Counted from the first letter of the stretch, positions 32,395 to 40,959 are shown. The stretch: DNA of 64,000 nucleotides from Streptomyces goshikiensis (GCF_014650555.1 NZ_BMVE01000021.1:1-64000); one strand, 5' to 3'. Program-made: numbers and translations. Notes: generated by a model not told the origin, from the letters alone.

Positions 32395-32598
32395 CCCGCG
32401 CACACCGAAACGGCCCGGTCCCGAATCCTTCGCGAACCCGCGCGTCCCGCGGAGGCCGATTCCGCTCTTGCGGTCCGGGCCGGCTGCTCCACGCCAGAAA
32501 CCCGGGCCTGCCGCTCGTGGAGCGGGTGACCCGGGTGGACCGGCCGACGTCAGCCGGGTATGTCGTGCGACTCGGTGGTGCGGGGCGGTGAGCTCGCC

Positions 32599-32943
32599 TC
32601 AGTTGCCGATACCGGAGCTGCCGATGCCGGAGTTTCCGATGCCGTGGCTGCCGATGCCCGTGTTCGCGATGCCCGCGTTGCCCAGACCCCAGTTGGCGAT
32701 GCCCGCGTTGCCGACGCCGTCGTTGAGCACGCCCGCGTTGCCGATGCCGTCGTTCAGGGCGCCCGCGTTGCCGACTCCGTCGTTGAGCGCGCCCGCGTTG
32801 CCGACGCCCGAGTTCCCGAAGCCCGAGCTGCCCACGGACGGGCCCGGCCCCATGTCGTGGGCGCTGGCCGCGGTGGCGCCGCAGACAGCCAGCAGCCCCG
32901 CGGCACCGAGCGCGGCCGTCACGCGACGAAGAGTTGTGCTCAT
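32599..32943 (-). CDS. Secreted Gly-Asn pentapeptide-like repeat protein
   Basis: A 114-residue protein; ATG 32943 has GGAGG eight bases upstream. A signal peptide (TLRRVTAALGAAGLLAVCGA, cut after ASA) is followed by about 85 residues built from GNxG, LNDGVGNAG and IANxG units, the xxNxG pattern of Pentapeptide_2 repeats in mycobacterial PPE-MPTR proteins. The mature chain has no cysteine and almost no charge. It could form a regular beta-helix or a low-complexity surface coat. No function is assigned. The bases 32395-32598 beyond its 3' end hold no gene. Confidence 0.8.
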   Translation of the reverse strand: MSTTLRRVTAALGAAGLLAVCGATAASAHDMGPGPSVGSSGFGNSGVGNAGALNDGVGNAGALNDGIGNAGVLNDGVGNAGIANWGLGNAGIANTGIGSHGIGNSGIGSSGIGN

Positions 32944-33163
32944 CGTTACATACCTCCTATTTCGGGCATCCTTGCCTGCTATACCTAGCACGCGGCCATG
33001 CCCAATACGTGGAGGAGTGCCCCGAAGCGGTTGTGTCGCCCAGAGGCCCCGCCCAACGCCCGGGCGGCTGTGCGAGGGGCTTGCCCAGGGCTGTCCGGCT
33101 CAGATGCCCTCCGGCCGGTTGTGGCCGGGGGACATCTGACCGGTCGCTCGGGGGAGAGGTGTG

Positions 33164-33529
33164 TCAGGTGGTGATGGTGGCGACGGGTTCGAGGCCGTAG
33201 GTGCGGGCGTAGCCGTTCTCGGTGCCGACGATGAGGTCGACGACCTCGAAGTAGCGGTCCCAGAAAGGGGTTTCGCGCAGTGCGTCGATGAGGAGCTGGT
33301 AGGCCCGGTGGTCGTCGGCCTCCCACACCCAGACGTCGGTGACGCGCGCGGAGTAGAACTCGGTGTCGTAGAAGCGCGACCGGACGCCGGTGGTCTTGGC
33401 CTCGATGGCGGGCAGGACCTGGGTGGTGAAGGCGTCGACGCGCTGTTGGACGGTCATGGCGAGCCACTCGGGCGTGGTCTTGACGAGTATGAACGCCGTG
33501 ACCGGAGGTGTGGTGTGTTCAGCGGACAT
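33164..33529 (-). CDS. Darcynin-family protein
   Basis: A 121-residue protein, and TAFILVKTTPEWLAM, RVDAFTTQVLPAIEAK, VRSRFYDTEFYSARVTDVWV and ALRETPFWDRYFEVVDLIVG match the darcynin family, a small ferredoxin-like-fold group of unknown activity. It lies 73 bases downstream of the NmrA-like gene on the same strand, a pairing that suggests co-transcription. No cofactor motif is visible. Confidence 0.8.
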   Translation of the reverse strand: MSAEHTTPPVTAFILVKTTPEWLAMTVQQRVDAFTTQVLPAIEAKTTGVRSRFYDTEFYSARVTDVWVWEADDHRAYQLLIDALRETPFWDRYFEVVDLIVGTENGYARTYGLEPVATITT

Positions 33530-33602
33530 CAGGGTGTCTCCAAACTGGCAGGTGGTTTTGGTGCGCCGGACCGCTGTGCGTTCCGGCGGCGGATGGTGCG
33601 CT

Positions 33603-34496
33603 TCAGGAGAGGACGGCGGGCTTGAGGGTCTCGGCGCACCACTGCTCGAAGCCGGTGGGGGAGGCGGTGTCCGGGGTGCGGGCGACGCCGGCGTCCAGGC
33701 CCTGGTCTTTGGCGCGCTTCATGTCGACGATTCCCTGGACGAAAGCCTCGTTGAGGCCGTAGCCGACGAGGGTGGTGTACATCTCGTCGAACGGCTGGCG
33801 TTCGTAGCGGACCGGGCGGCCGAACTGCTCGGTCATGATGCGTGCCAGGTCGTTGGGGGACACGTCCCGAGGCCCGAGGACCGGGACGTCGTCGATGCCG
33901 GTCCACGAGCGGTCCAGCAGCAGGCCGGCGGCGATGGCCGCGATGTCGGCGACGGCGACGAGGGGGGCCTTGCGGTCGGCGTCGACTACGTCGGTGAAGA
34001 CGCCCTTGTCGCGGATCGAGTCGGCTTCCTCCAGGAGGTTCTCGAAGAAGGACGGGTTGGCCAGGGCCCGGTAGGCGACGCCGGAAGCGGCGATGAGGTC
34101 GTCCATGGCGAGGGAGGCGCTGACCAGGCCGGCGCGGTCGGCGAGCGGGGTGCCGCGGCCGAGCGCGGAGACGCCGACGACATGGCCGACGCCGTGGGCG
34201 GCGCACGCCTTTGCGGCGGGACGGGTGAAACCGCTGAAGGCGTCCTCCGGGGGCAGCGAGGCGTCCGGGGGGACGAGCCAGAAGACGGCGTCGGCACCCT
34301 CGAAGGCCCGGTCGAGGACCTCGGCGTCGCCGTGTGAGCCGGTGATCACCTCGACGCGTCCGCGCGCCGCCTCCGGCAGCCGGGCCGGGTCGCGCACGAT
34401 CACGCGCAGTTCCTCGCCCGCGGCGGGGGCGGACTTGAGGAGCCGGGAGAGCAGGGAACGGCCGATGTTCCCCGTGGGAGCGGTAATGACGATCAC
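33603..34496 (-). CDS. NmrA-like NAD(P)-binding protein
   Basis: A 297-residue protein; GTG 34496 (with GAGG upstream) puts the dinucleotide motif at the N-terminus: VITAPTGNIGRSLLSRLL (GxxGxxG). AVFWLVPPDASLPPEDAFSG and HVVGVSALGRG are typical of the atypical SDR/NmrA group, which lacks the YxxxK catalytic pair and often acts as a redox sensor or quinone reductase. FFENLLEEADSIRDKGVF resembles the FMN- or NADPH-side helix of QOR2-like members. It is probably the first gene of a unit with the darcynin-like protein. Confidence 0.85.
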   Translation of the reverse strand: MIVITAPTGNIGRSLLSRLLKSAPAAGEELRVIVRDPARLPEAARGRVEVITGSHGDAEVLDRAFEGADAVFWLVPPDASLPPEDAFSGFTRPAAKACAAHGVGHVVGVSALGRGTPLADRAGLVSASLAMDDLIAASGVAYRALANPSFFENLLEEADSIRDKGVFTDVVDADRKAPLVAVADIAAIAAGLLLDRSWTGIDDVPVLGPRDVSPNDLARIMTEQFGRPVRYERQPFDEMYTTLVGYGLNEAFVQGIVDMKRAKDQGLDAGVARTPDTASPTGFEQWCAETLKPAVLS

Positions 34497-35012
34497 GAAA
34501 ACCTCGCAGGTCGTGCTGGTCGGTACGCCCTCATCCTGCGGAGGAACCCAGTGCTGCCACAATGGAAACTTCGGCACGGAATCATTGCCTGAAGTGGAAT
34601 GATGCTGGTGAGCAGCCCGGATTCGCCGTTGCGCGCGCGGCGGATGGCGCGCCACGTGGGGGGCGCGAATGCATGGGGACGTCGAACTCGGGCCGCTCTA
34701 CGGCTGGTTGTCCCTGCCGTTCCGCCTCCTGGTCGGCCCGATGATCGCCCTCGGGATGCGGTAGTCGGTCGTTGCCCGGGGAGGTGTCGAAGCCTCAGGT
34801 CGTGACGTTCCCGGGGGCGCTCCCGTCGTCCGCGGCCCCCCTCCTGCGTACGGCGGTCGCCGCTGCGGGGTTGGCGTTCCGTACGGTCGGCATAGGTGGG
34901 GCCGCGCACGGCGGCATGTTCCTGATCCTTCCCGGCATCACCGCGGGCGTGGTCCTGGCCTGCGAGGCATCGGCCGTGGCGCCGTCGCCGCTGATCGCGC
35001 AGGCCACCCGTT
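34497..35012. other. Intergenic stretch with short orphan frames
   Basis: No complete gene is supported. On the plus strand a 31-codon frame at 34669-34764 (MHGDVELGPLYGWLSLPFRL, then LVGPMIALGMR) looks like the end of a membrane protein. A second hydrophobic stretch near 34830-34990 (LLRTAVAAAGLAF, then LILPGITAGVVLACEAS) resembles a transporter helix pair without a start. Both may be relics. Confidence 0.4.
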
Positions 35013-35309
35013 CTAGAAGACCCCTCCGGGTTCCCCTGCCTTGCGGCCACGCTCGTCGGGGGGCGCCGCGGGGGTGGCTCCGTAGGTGTACGCGCTGCGG
35101 ATGTGCCCGTCGCGGGCGTGGACGATGACCTGCGCGGGCTGGTGCTCCTTGGCGTGGCGTCGTGCGCCGTCGATCGCATCCTTCTGCGTCCGGTGCGGCT
35201 CGTGCAGGAGCCGACGTCCTTCTCTGCCCTCGACCTGCCACTTCACGCCCGCGGCCGCCGCGTGCTCGCTGGACGGTGAGACGTGGTAGACGGTCCGTTT
35301 CGCTGCCAT
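35013..35309 (-). CDS. DUF2188-like protein
   Basis: A 98-residue protein with GAGGAGAAGG before ATG 35309. The central part follows the DUF2188 pattern: VYHVSPSSEHAAAAGVKWQV, then HRTQKDAIDGARRHAKEHQP and AQVIVHARDGHIRSAYTYG, a beta-beta-alpha-beta-beta unit in which the repeated Lys/Arg-Asp-Gly strand is typical. It is cytoplasmic with no enzyme motif. Family members are common near stress genes in Streptomyces. Confidence 0.8.
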   Translation of the reverse strand: MAAKRTVYHVSPSSEHAAAAGVKWQVEGREGRRLLHEPHRTQKDAIDGARRHAKEHQPAQVIVHARDGHIRSAYTYGATPAAPPDERGRKAGEPGGVF

Positions 35310-35576
35310 GGTCCTTCTCCTCGACTGTCAGGCAGACTCCGTGACCGGCCTGCCGGGTCTCTTCGAGGCCGCCTTGTCGTCTTCTCGCTCGACCGTCTCG
35401 ATCCCGCCGCCGCTGGTACCACCGCGTCGCCTACATGGAGTATTCCCGCTCGTCCCTCCGGGGACACCAGCTCGGGGACACCGCCGGGGCCCTGGCCGGT
35501 AATCGATTGGTTACTCCTGGTCGTCGGTGGGGAAGATCGACTACGCCCGATCCGAGCACGACAGAAGGAGACCCTC

Positions 35577-35750
35577 GTGTCCGACGACCAGCCCACCGAG
35601 CCCACCGTCGACGAGGCCGACACCCAGCAGGCAGCCGCCAAGGCGGGCCGGCAGGGCCACCAGACTCTCGGCAAGAAGACCATCAAGGGGCAGGTCATCA
35701 CCCACACGATCGTCAAGCCGCTGCCGGGCGGGGGACAGACCGAGGGGTGA
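35577..35750 (+). CDS. Small protein of unknown function
   Basis: A 57-residue protein; GTG 35577 is fixed by AGAAGGAG six bases before it. The N-terminal half is acidic (SDDQPTEPTVDEADTQQAAA) and the C-terminal half basic (GKKTIKGQVITHTIVKPLPG). There are no cysteines and no membrane segment. Good ribosome site and codon use make it credible, but no family is recognised. About 250 bases without a gene follow before the CorA homologue. Confidence 0.6.
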   Translation: MSDDQPTEPTVDEADTQQAAAKAGRQGHQTLGKKTIKGQVITHTIVKPLPGGGQTEG

Positions 35751-35996
35751 CCTGCTGCGGCGCCCCGACCGGCCTGAGGTAGGGGAACTGGGTGACTTCG
35801 CCCGTGTGCCCGCGAGCCTGGCGGCCAGGACCACTGCCTACGCGGCATCGAACGGTAGCGTGCGGCCGGTGGGCTGCTTGCAGACGTCGCAGCGGTTGAG
35901 CCGCATTGCGTTGCCCGCGTAACTCGGCCCGGGCGGCAAGCGGGAAGCCGTGGTGGCCCGCCTTCCGGGTAGCACTGTCATCTTGGGTGAGGGGCG

Positions 35997-37016
35997 ATGA
36001 TCGTATCGGTGGTGTCGATGCCGGAGGGTGTCGTCGCTCGGGCAGCGTTGCCCGAGGCCAGGGAGCGTCTAGCAGCCCCCGACTTCGTGATCGTGGACAT
36101 CGACGAAGGAGACGACCCCCCGTCCGACGAGCAACCGCTCGCCCGTCTGCTGGGACTGGATGACAAGACGTGGGATTGGCTCGGCAGGCAGTACGAGCCG
36201 GTACGGGCCGACTACCACGCGGGAGCTGTCGGGTGTGTCGTGCCGGTGATCGACGGCAGTCACATCAAACACATCCACGTCTACGCCAGCGAACGCCACC
36301 TCGTCACGATCCACCACGGGCCCGTCGGGCTGATCGAGGACTTCATCGGACGGCTGCCTGAGGACATGCCCTCCGACGGGACGACGGCGGTCTTCCTCTT
36401 TCTGCACGGTGTATTGGAGGCCTTTCGCAGGGCCACCGCCCAAGCGCTCCTGGACGTGGGGGAGGTTGAGGAGGCGATGTTCGAGGGGCGGACATCGCAG
36501 CACGTCCAACAACTGGCCCACCTGCGACGGCGCGCGTCCCAGCTGCACCGTGCGTTCCTTCCCTACGCCGCGGTCGCGCAGGAGTTCCTCACCCACCGCA
36601 GGATGGCGAACCCCGGCATCTCGGAGGAACGGCGGGTGCTGAACCGTACACACGAGAGCACCGTGCAGCTGGTGATGATGGAAATCAACTCCCTGCGGGA
36701 CGAGACCAGACGGGCCGCCGACACCTACTCCTCCCTCGTCGCCGAGCAGCAGAACCTCGTGATCAACAAACTCGCGGTCGCCTCCGTCATCTTCTTGCCG
36801 CTGTCGTTCCTGACGGGCTTCTTCGGCATGAACTTCACCTACCTCAGCAACCACTTGGCGAGCGAGAAGACCTTCCTGTGGTTCGGCATCGGCATGCAAG
36901 TGTGCGCTCTGTTCGGGGCCATGTACGTCGTGCTGTACCGGACGCACTGGCGCCAGCTCCGGGACGGCGGGACCCAGGATGCCGCCGCCGGCCGCGAACA
37001 GTCGGACCGATCCTGA
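35997..37016 (+). CDS. CorA-family divalent cation transporter
   Basis: A 339-residue protein. The N-terminal alpha/beta cytoplasmic domain (VIVDIDEGDDPPSDEQPLAR, HVYASERHLVTIHHGP) is followed by long helices and two C-terminal membrane segments. The pore signature GMN lies in SFLTGFFGMNFTYL, followed by WFGIGMQVCALFGAMYVVLY. CorA forms a pentamer and takes up Mg2+ or related cations. The loop after GMN lacks the usual acidic MPE sequence (it reads FTYLSNHL), so selectivity may differ. It is a single gene upstream of the heat-shock gene. Confidence 0.9.
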   Translation: MIVSVVSMPEGVVARAALPEARERLAAPDFVIVDIDEGDDPPSDEQPLARLLGLDDKTWDWLGRQYEPVRADYHAGAVGCVVPVIDGSHIKHIHVYASERHLVTIHHGPVGLIEDFIGRLPEDMPSDGTTAVFLFLHGVLEAFRRATAQALLDVGEVEEAMFEGRTSQHVQQLAHLRRRASQLHRAFLPYAAVAQEFLTHRRMANPGISEERRVLNRTHESTVQLVMMEINSLRDETRRAADTYSSLVAEQQNLVINKLAVASVIFLPLSFLTGFFGMNFTYLSNHLASEKTFLWFGIGMQVCALFGAMYVVLYRTHWRQLRDGGTQDAAAGREQSDRS

Positions 37017-37037
37017 CTCAAGGCTGAGGTCAAGACG

Positions 37038-37235
37038 TCAGGTGCCGCGTTGGTCGCGGTCGGCCCAGCTCGCCGCGGCATCCCGGGCGGTTTCGATCAG
37101 GCCGCTCTCCCAGCCCGAGGGCTCCTCACGGGTCTGTCGTAGGCACAGCAGGGCCGCGAGCGCGGCCTCGTTCAGGCGTTCACGGAGAGCCTCCAGAGCC
37201 GCTGCGGCGGCGGTAAGGGCGGTGTCTGGGCTGTG
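37038..37235 (-). pseudogene. Start-less open frame divergent from hsp20
   Basis: Sixty-five codons read DTALTAAAAALEALRERLNE, then AALAALLCLRQTREEPSGWE and SGLIETARDAAASWADRD before a TGA at 37038-37040. The helical composition and codon use look real, yet there is no start codon. A TGA directly precedes the frame, and the nearest ATG (37239) is one base out of frame. A single-base insertion just after that ATG would explain it. The frame opens inside the first RheA-type operator, so this may be a broken partner of the heat-shock gene. No family is recognised. Confidence 0.4.
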
Positions 37236-37304
37236 TCATGTTCCGGATGACATCTCCCATGTCAGCGTTTAGGTGACATCGTGGTTGTCATCGTTTCGAT
37301 GACA
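37234..37304. promoter_or_regulatory. Three phased RheA-type operators before hsp20
   Basis: Three 19-base sites of the form TGTCATC-N5-GATGACA occur at 37234-37252 (one mismatch), 37260-37278 (two mismatches) and 37286-37304 (exact). Their centres are exactly 26 bases apart. The consensus is the one I recall for RheA, the thermosensing repressor of hsp18 in Streptomyces albus. No rheA gene is present in the window. Confidence 0.8.
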
Positions 37305-37371
37305 TGCTACAACGGATGCACGTTGAAGCGCATTGGCAGTTTCTGCCTGAGCCAACTGGAGGTGTTTCGCG

Positions 37372-37806
37372 ATGTTGATGCGCACTGACCCGTTTCGCGA
37401 GATGGACCGGATCGTCCAGCAGCTGTCGGGTACGTCCGGGACCTGGTCGAAGCCGTCCGTCATGCCGATGGACGCCTATCGCGAGGGCGAGGAGTACGTG
37501 ATCGCCTTCGATCTCCCCGGCGTGACGCCGGAGGCGATCGACATCGACGTCGAGCGGAACATGCTGACCGTGAAGGCGGAGCGGCGCCCTGCGGCGAAGA
37601 ACGACACCGTGCAGATGGAGCTTTCCGAGCGGCCCCTCGGTGTCTTCTCCCGCCAGGTCATGCTGGCCGACACCCTCGACACCGAACGCATCGAAGCCGA
37701 CTACGAAGCGGGTGTCCTGACCCTGCGGATCCCGATCGCCGAGCGCGCCAAGCCCCGCAAGATCAGCATCGGCAGCACCGGCGGCCGCAAGCAGATCTCC
37801 GGCTGA
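37372..37806 (+). CDS. Small heat-shock protein Hsp20 (HSP18-like)
   Basis: A 144-residue alpha-crystallin chaperone that holds unfolded proteins during heat stress without ATP. The N-terminus has MRTDPFREMDRIVQQLSG; the alpha-crystallin core (about 35-130) includes YVIAFDLPGVTPEAIDIDVE, MLTVKAERRP and DYEAGVLTLRIPIAE; the C-terminal ISI motif (RKISIG) is the oligomer-docking IxI. GGAGG precedes ATG 37372. Three RheA-type operators lie upstream, so heat induction by loss of repression is expected. Confidence 0.92.
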   Translation: MLMRTDPFREMDRIVQQLSGTSGTWSKPSVMPMDAYREGEEYVIAFDLPGVTPEAIDIDVERNMLTVKAERRPAAKNDTVQMELSERPLGVFSRQVMLADTLDTERIEADYEAGVLTLRIPIAERAKPRKISIGSTGGRKQISG

Positions 37807-37901
37807 GTCCTCCCGCACCAGCCGGCCGCGGAGGGCGGCACGAGCCGACCCCCCTCCGGCGCCCCGCCCTCCGCACCCCTTCTCTCTCCGGAGGTGACGT
37901 G

Positions 37902-38297
37902 ATGTCGATGCGCAGGGAGTCGTTCCTTGCCCACGTCCAGGAACGCGGCGAGTACGAGACCAGGGAAGAGGCCGATCGCGTTGCCCGCGTCGTCCTCGCC
38001 CTGCTGGGCGCACATCTGGTCGGCAGCGTGCGGGCCGAGCTCGCCGGCCGCCTCCCCGAGACGTACGCCCTCATCCTCCTGAACCCGTTGCAGGCCGCGG
38101 AGCCGCTCTCGCCGGACCGGTTCGTCCGCGCGGCCGCGGCCTGGATCGAGGGCGCCACCGAGAAGACGGCCCTGTGGGACATCGGCGCGGTGCTCTCGAC
38201 CGTGGCCGCCGCCGCGGGCGATGCCCTCACCAGCGAGGTCCTCCTCCAACTCCCGCACGGCTACGACCTCCTCTTCGGCCACCCCCAGCCCACCTGA
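37902..38297 (+). CDS. DUF2267 protein, copy 1
   Basis: A 131-residue helical protein; GGAGG lies seven bases before ATG 37902, and the GTG directly before it is less well placed. DUF2267 features are FLAHVQERGEYETREEADRV, VLALLGAHLVGSVRAELAGR and LPETYALILLNPL, then LPHGYDLLFG at the end. The family is abundant near stress and small-HSP genes in actinomycetes, with no proven biochemical role. It is probably co-transcribed with hsp20 and the paralogue that follows. Confidence 0.85.
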   Translation: MSMRRESFLAHVQERGEYETREEADRVARVVLALLGAHLVGSVRAELAGRLPETYALILLNPLQAAEPLSPDRFVRAAAAWIEGATEKTALWDIGAVLSTVAAAAGDALTSEVLLQLPHGYDLLFGHPQPT

Positions 38298-38347
38298 CCA
38301 CCAAGCCCGAAAACCGGATCCCTCGCAGAGAAAGGGCAACCGCAGCC

Positions 38348-38794
38348 ATGTACGACCAGCCTCGCGCGAACGCGTCCACGACGGCCATGACGTTCGACCG
38401 GATGCTGGAACGCGTGCGCTACGAAGGCGCCTACCCCACCCGCGAACGCGCCGCGGAAGCCGTCCACCACGTCCTGGCCGCCCTCGGCCGCCAGCTCACC
38501 GGAGACGAACGAGCCGACCTCGCCCAGTGCCTGCCCGTCGAGGCGGCCCTCACCCTGACCGCACAGATCCCCGACACCCGACACCTCACCGGCTGGGGCT
38601 TCGTCAAGGACCTGGCCGCACGCACCGGCGCCACCCCCGCCACCGCCCGATGGGACACCGGCGCCGTCCTCGCCACCGTCGCCCGCCTCGCCGGACCCGA
38701 CCTCCTCGCCCGCATCCTGCGCCGACTCCCCGACGGCTACGCCCTCCTCTTCGGCCAGGCCGAACTGCGCCGGCCGGAGCCCGCCCCCGCCTGA
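38348..38794 (+). CDS. DUF2267 protein, copy 2
   Basis: A 148-residue paralogue of the preceding gene, 50 bases downstream. It repeats the same pattern: MLERVRYEGAYPTRERAAEA, then VLAALGRQLTGDERADLAQC and LPVEAALTLTAQIP, ending LPDGYALLFGQAEL. The shared layout, including the L-P-x-G-Y-x-L-L-F-G end, shows a tandem duplication. The N-terminus has a short extra disordered segment. Function is unknown; position suggests a role with the heat-shock protein. Confidence 0.85.
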   Translation: MYDQPRANASTTAMTFDRMLERVRYEGAYPTRERAAEAVHHVLAALGRQLTGDERADLAQCLPVEAALTLTAQIPDTRHLTGWGFVKDLAARTGATPATARWDTGAVLATVARLAGPDLLARILRRLPDGYALLFGQAELRRPEPAPA

Positions 38795-38869
38795 CCCGGC
38801 CACTGAGCGCGGTGTTCGATGTGCCCCGGGGTGCCGGAGTGGTGGGTGGAGCCTGAGAGACTGCTCGGT

Positions 38870-39673
38870 ATGGAAATCGAGCGCAGAAACAATGTCACGG
38901 TCACAGGGAACCCCCACGGCCGGACGGTGGTCCTTGCGCACGGGTTCGGCTGTGACCAGAACATGTGGCGCCTCACCGTCCCCGCCCTGGTCGAGGACTA
39001 CCGGGTGGTGCTGTTCGACTACGTGGGTTCGGGCCGGTCGGATCTCTCCGCCTTCTCCGAGGCCCGCTACGCGTCCCTGAGCGGCTACGCCCAGGACGTG
39101 GTGGACGTGTGCGAAGCGCTCGATCTTCGAGGCGCGGTGTTCGTGGGCCATTCGGTCTCCTCGATGATCGGTGTGCTGGCCGCCGGGATGGCTCCGGAGC
39201 GGATCGGGGCGCTCGTGATGGTGGCGCCCTCTCCCCGGTACATCGACGACGAGGGCTACCGGGGCGGCTTCACCGCCGAGGACATCGATGAGCTGCTCGA
39301 TTCGCTGGAGTCGAACTATCTGGGCTGGTCGGCGGCGATGGCGCCGGTGATCATGGGGAACGCGGAGCGGCCCGAGCTCGGTGAGGAGCTGACGAACAGC
39401 TTCTGCGCCACCGACCCCGCGATGGCACGCGTCTTCGCCCGCACCACCTTCCTGTCCGACTCGCGGGAGGAACTCAAGGCGGTCAGCGTGCCCACGCTGG
39501 TGCTGGACTGCACCCAGGACGCCATCGCCCCGCGCGAGGTCGGCGCCTTCGTCCACCAGTCCATCCCCGGCTCGACACTGCTCACCCTGGACGCGACCGG
39601 GCACTGCCCGCACATGTCCGCACCCGAAGCCACCAACGATGCGATCACCGGCTTCCTGGCCGGCCTGCGTTGA
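38870..39673 (+). CDS. rsbQ: RsbQ-like alpha/beta hydrolase
   Basis: A 267-residue protein close in length and motifs to Bacillus RsbQ: LAHGFGCDQNMWR near 23-33, VVLFDYVGSGRSDLSAF (47-62), FVGHSVSSM with nucleophile S95, TQDAIAP with D217, and TGHCPHMS with H245, all at nearly the same positions as RsbQ S96, D219 and H247. ATG 38870 gives the family N-terminus (MEIERRNNVTVTGNPHG). RsbQ makes a hydrophobic signal that activates the PAS phosphatase RsbP under energy stress. The next gene, overlapping by one base (TGATG), encodes exactly such a PAS-PP2C phosphatase. Confidence 0.9.
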   Translation: MEIERRNNVTVTGNPHGRTVVLAHGFGCDQNMWRLTVPALVEDYRVVLFDYVGSGRSDLSAFSEARYASLSGYAQDVVDVCEALDLRGAVFVGHSVSSMIGVLAAGMAPERIGALVMVAPSPRYIDDEGYRGGFTAEDIDELLDSLESNYLGWSAAMAPVIMGNAERPELGEELTNSFCATDPAMARVFARTTFLSDSREELKAVSVPTLVLDCTQDAIAPREVGAFVHQSIPGSTLLTLDATGHCPHMSAPEATNDAITGFLAGLR

Positions 39674-40959
39674 TGTGCCGCACCGGCCAGCAGTCCGACC
39701 CGCACGACGCCGGCGGGGAGAAGACCTCGGATGCGGCGTTCGCCGCCCTGCTGGAGGACAGCACGGAGGAGCTGTACGAGTGCGCTCCGTGCGGGTACCT
39801 GTCCACGCTGATGGACGGCACCATCGCGAAGATCAACAAGACGCTGCTGGACTGGCTGGGCCTGGAACGTGAAGCGGTGGTGGGCCGGATGCGGTTCACC
39901 GACCTGCTGACCATGGGCGGCAAGCTCTACCACGAGACGCACTTCGCGCCGCTGCTGCGGATGCAGGGCGAGCTCGGCGGCGTCGCCCTGGAGATCAGAA
40001 AGGCCGACGGCGTCCGGATGCCGGTGCTCGTCTCCTCCGTGGTCAAGCACGGGGCAACGGGCGAGCCGCTGCTGATCCGCACCACCTTCTTCGACGCCCG
40101 CGACCGCCGCGCCTACGAAGAGGAACTCCTACGGGCCCGCAAAGCCGCCGAGGAAGCACACCGGCAGGCCGAAGCCGACCGGGCCCGCCTCCAGGACGCC
40201 CTCGCCGTACTCCAGTCATCGCTGCTGCCCGACATCCTGCCTCGCATACCCGGCATGGAGACCGCCGCCCACTACCGCACCGCCTCGCCCGACCGGCTCG
40301 GCGGGGACTTCTACGACGTCTTCCCCATCGACGCCACTCGCTTCGCCTTCTTCCTAGGCGACGTGTGCGGCAAGGGCCCGCAAGCCGCCGCGGTCACCTC
40401 GCTGACCCGCTACACCCTGCGCGCCGCCGCCCTCCACGACCCCGACCCCGTCTCCGCCCTCTCCACCCTGAACAGAGCCGTTCACGAGCGCTACAGCGGC
40501 GGCGACCCGCGGTACTGCACCGCCATCTTCGGCACCCTCGAACCCGACCCGGGCACCGGGCAGGTCACGGTCCGCCTCGCGTCGGGCGGCCATCCGCCGG
40601 CCCTGGTCCTGCGCGCCGACGGCACGGCCGACTTCCTGCCCACCCCCGGCGGACTCCTCATCGGCATCCTGCCCAACGCACCCTTCGCCCCCGCCACCAC
40701 CACCTTGGGCCCCGGCGACACCCTCCTGCTCTACACCGACGGCCTCACCGAAGCCCGCACCGGCGAAGGCCGCAGCGCCCTGTACGGAGACGAAGCCCTG
40801 CGCGCCTTCGCCACCGACCACGCCGGCCGGCCCCCGAGCGCGGTCATGGAGGCGCTGACCGGCCTGCTGGACGGCTTCGGTGACGGCCTCGACGACGACA
40901 CCGCCCTTCTCGCCCTCGGCGTTCCCGCCGCCCGCCCCACGACCGGGACACCCACATGA
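39673..40959 (+). CDS. rsbP: RsbP-like PAS-PP2C serine phosphatase
   Basis: A 428-residue protein. Residues about 30-145 form a PAS domain (YECAPCGYLSTLMDGTIAKI, then LLTMGGKLYHETHFAPLLRM), 145-185 a charged coiled coil (RKAAEEAHRQAEADRARLQD), and 195-425 a SpoIIE/PP2C phosphatase with GGDFYDVF, FLGDVCGKGPQAA and DDTALLALG metal-binding motifs. In Bacillus, RsbP removes phosphate from RsbV after RsbQ signalling. The ATG shares a base with the RsbQ stop, and the STAS gene overlaps its end, so the three genes form one coupled unit. Confidence 0.88.
   Translation: MCRTGQQSDPHDAGGEKTSDAAFAALLEDSTEELYECAPCGYLSTLMDGTIAKINKTLLDWLGLEREAVVGRMRFTDLLTMGGKLYHETHFAPLLRMQGELGGVALEIRKADGVRMPVLVSSVVKHGATGEPLLIRTTFFDARDRRAYEEELLRARKAAEEAHRQAEADRARLQDALAVLQSSLLPDILPRIPGMETAAHYRTASPDRLGGDFYDVFPIDATRFAFFLGDVCGKGPQAAAVTSLTRYTLRAAALHDPDPVSALSTLNRAVHERYSGGDPRYCTAIFGTLEPDPGTGQVTVRLASGGHPPALVLRADGTADFLPTPGGLLIGILPNAPFAPATTTLGPGDTLLLYTDGLTEARTGEGRSALYGDEALRAFATDHAGRPPSAVMEALTGLLDGFGDGLDDDTALLALGVPAARPTTGTPT

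Noticed and set aside
32599..32943. A chaplin or other aerial-hypha coat protein
   Set aside because: The mature part lacks the chaplin domain with its two cysteines; it is made of Gly-Asn repeats only.
37038..37235. The rheA repressor gene itself
   Set aside because: The frame is much too short, has no helix-turn-helix pattern and no start codon.
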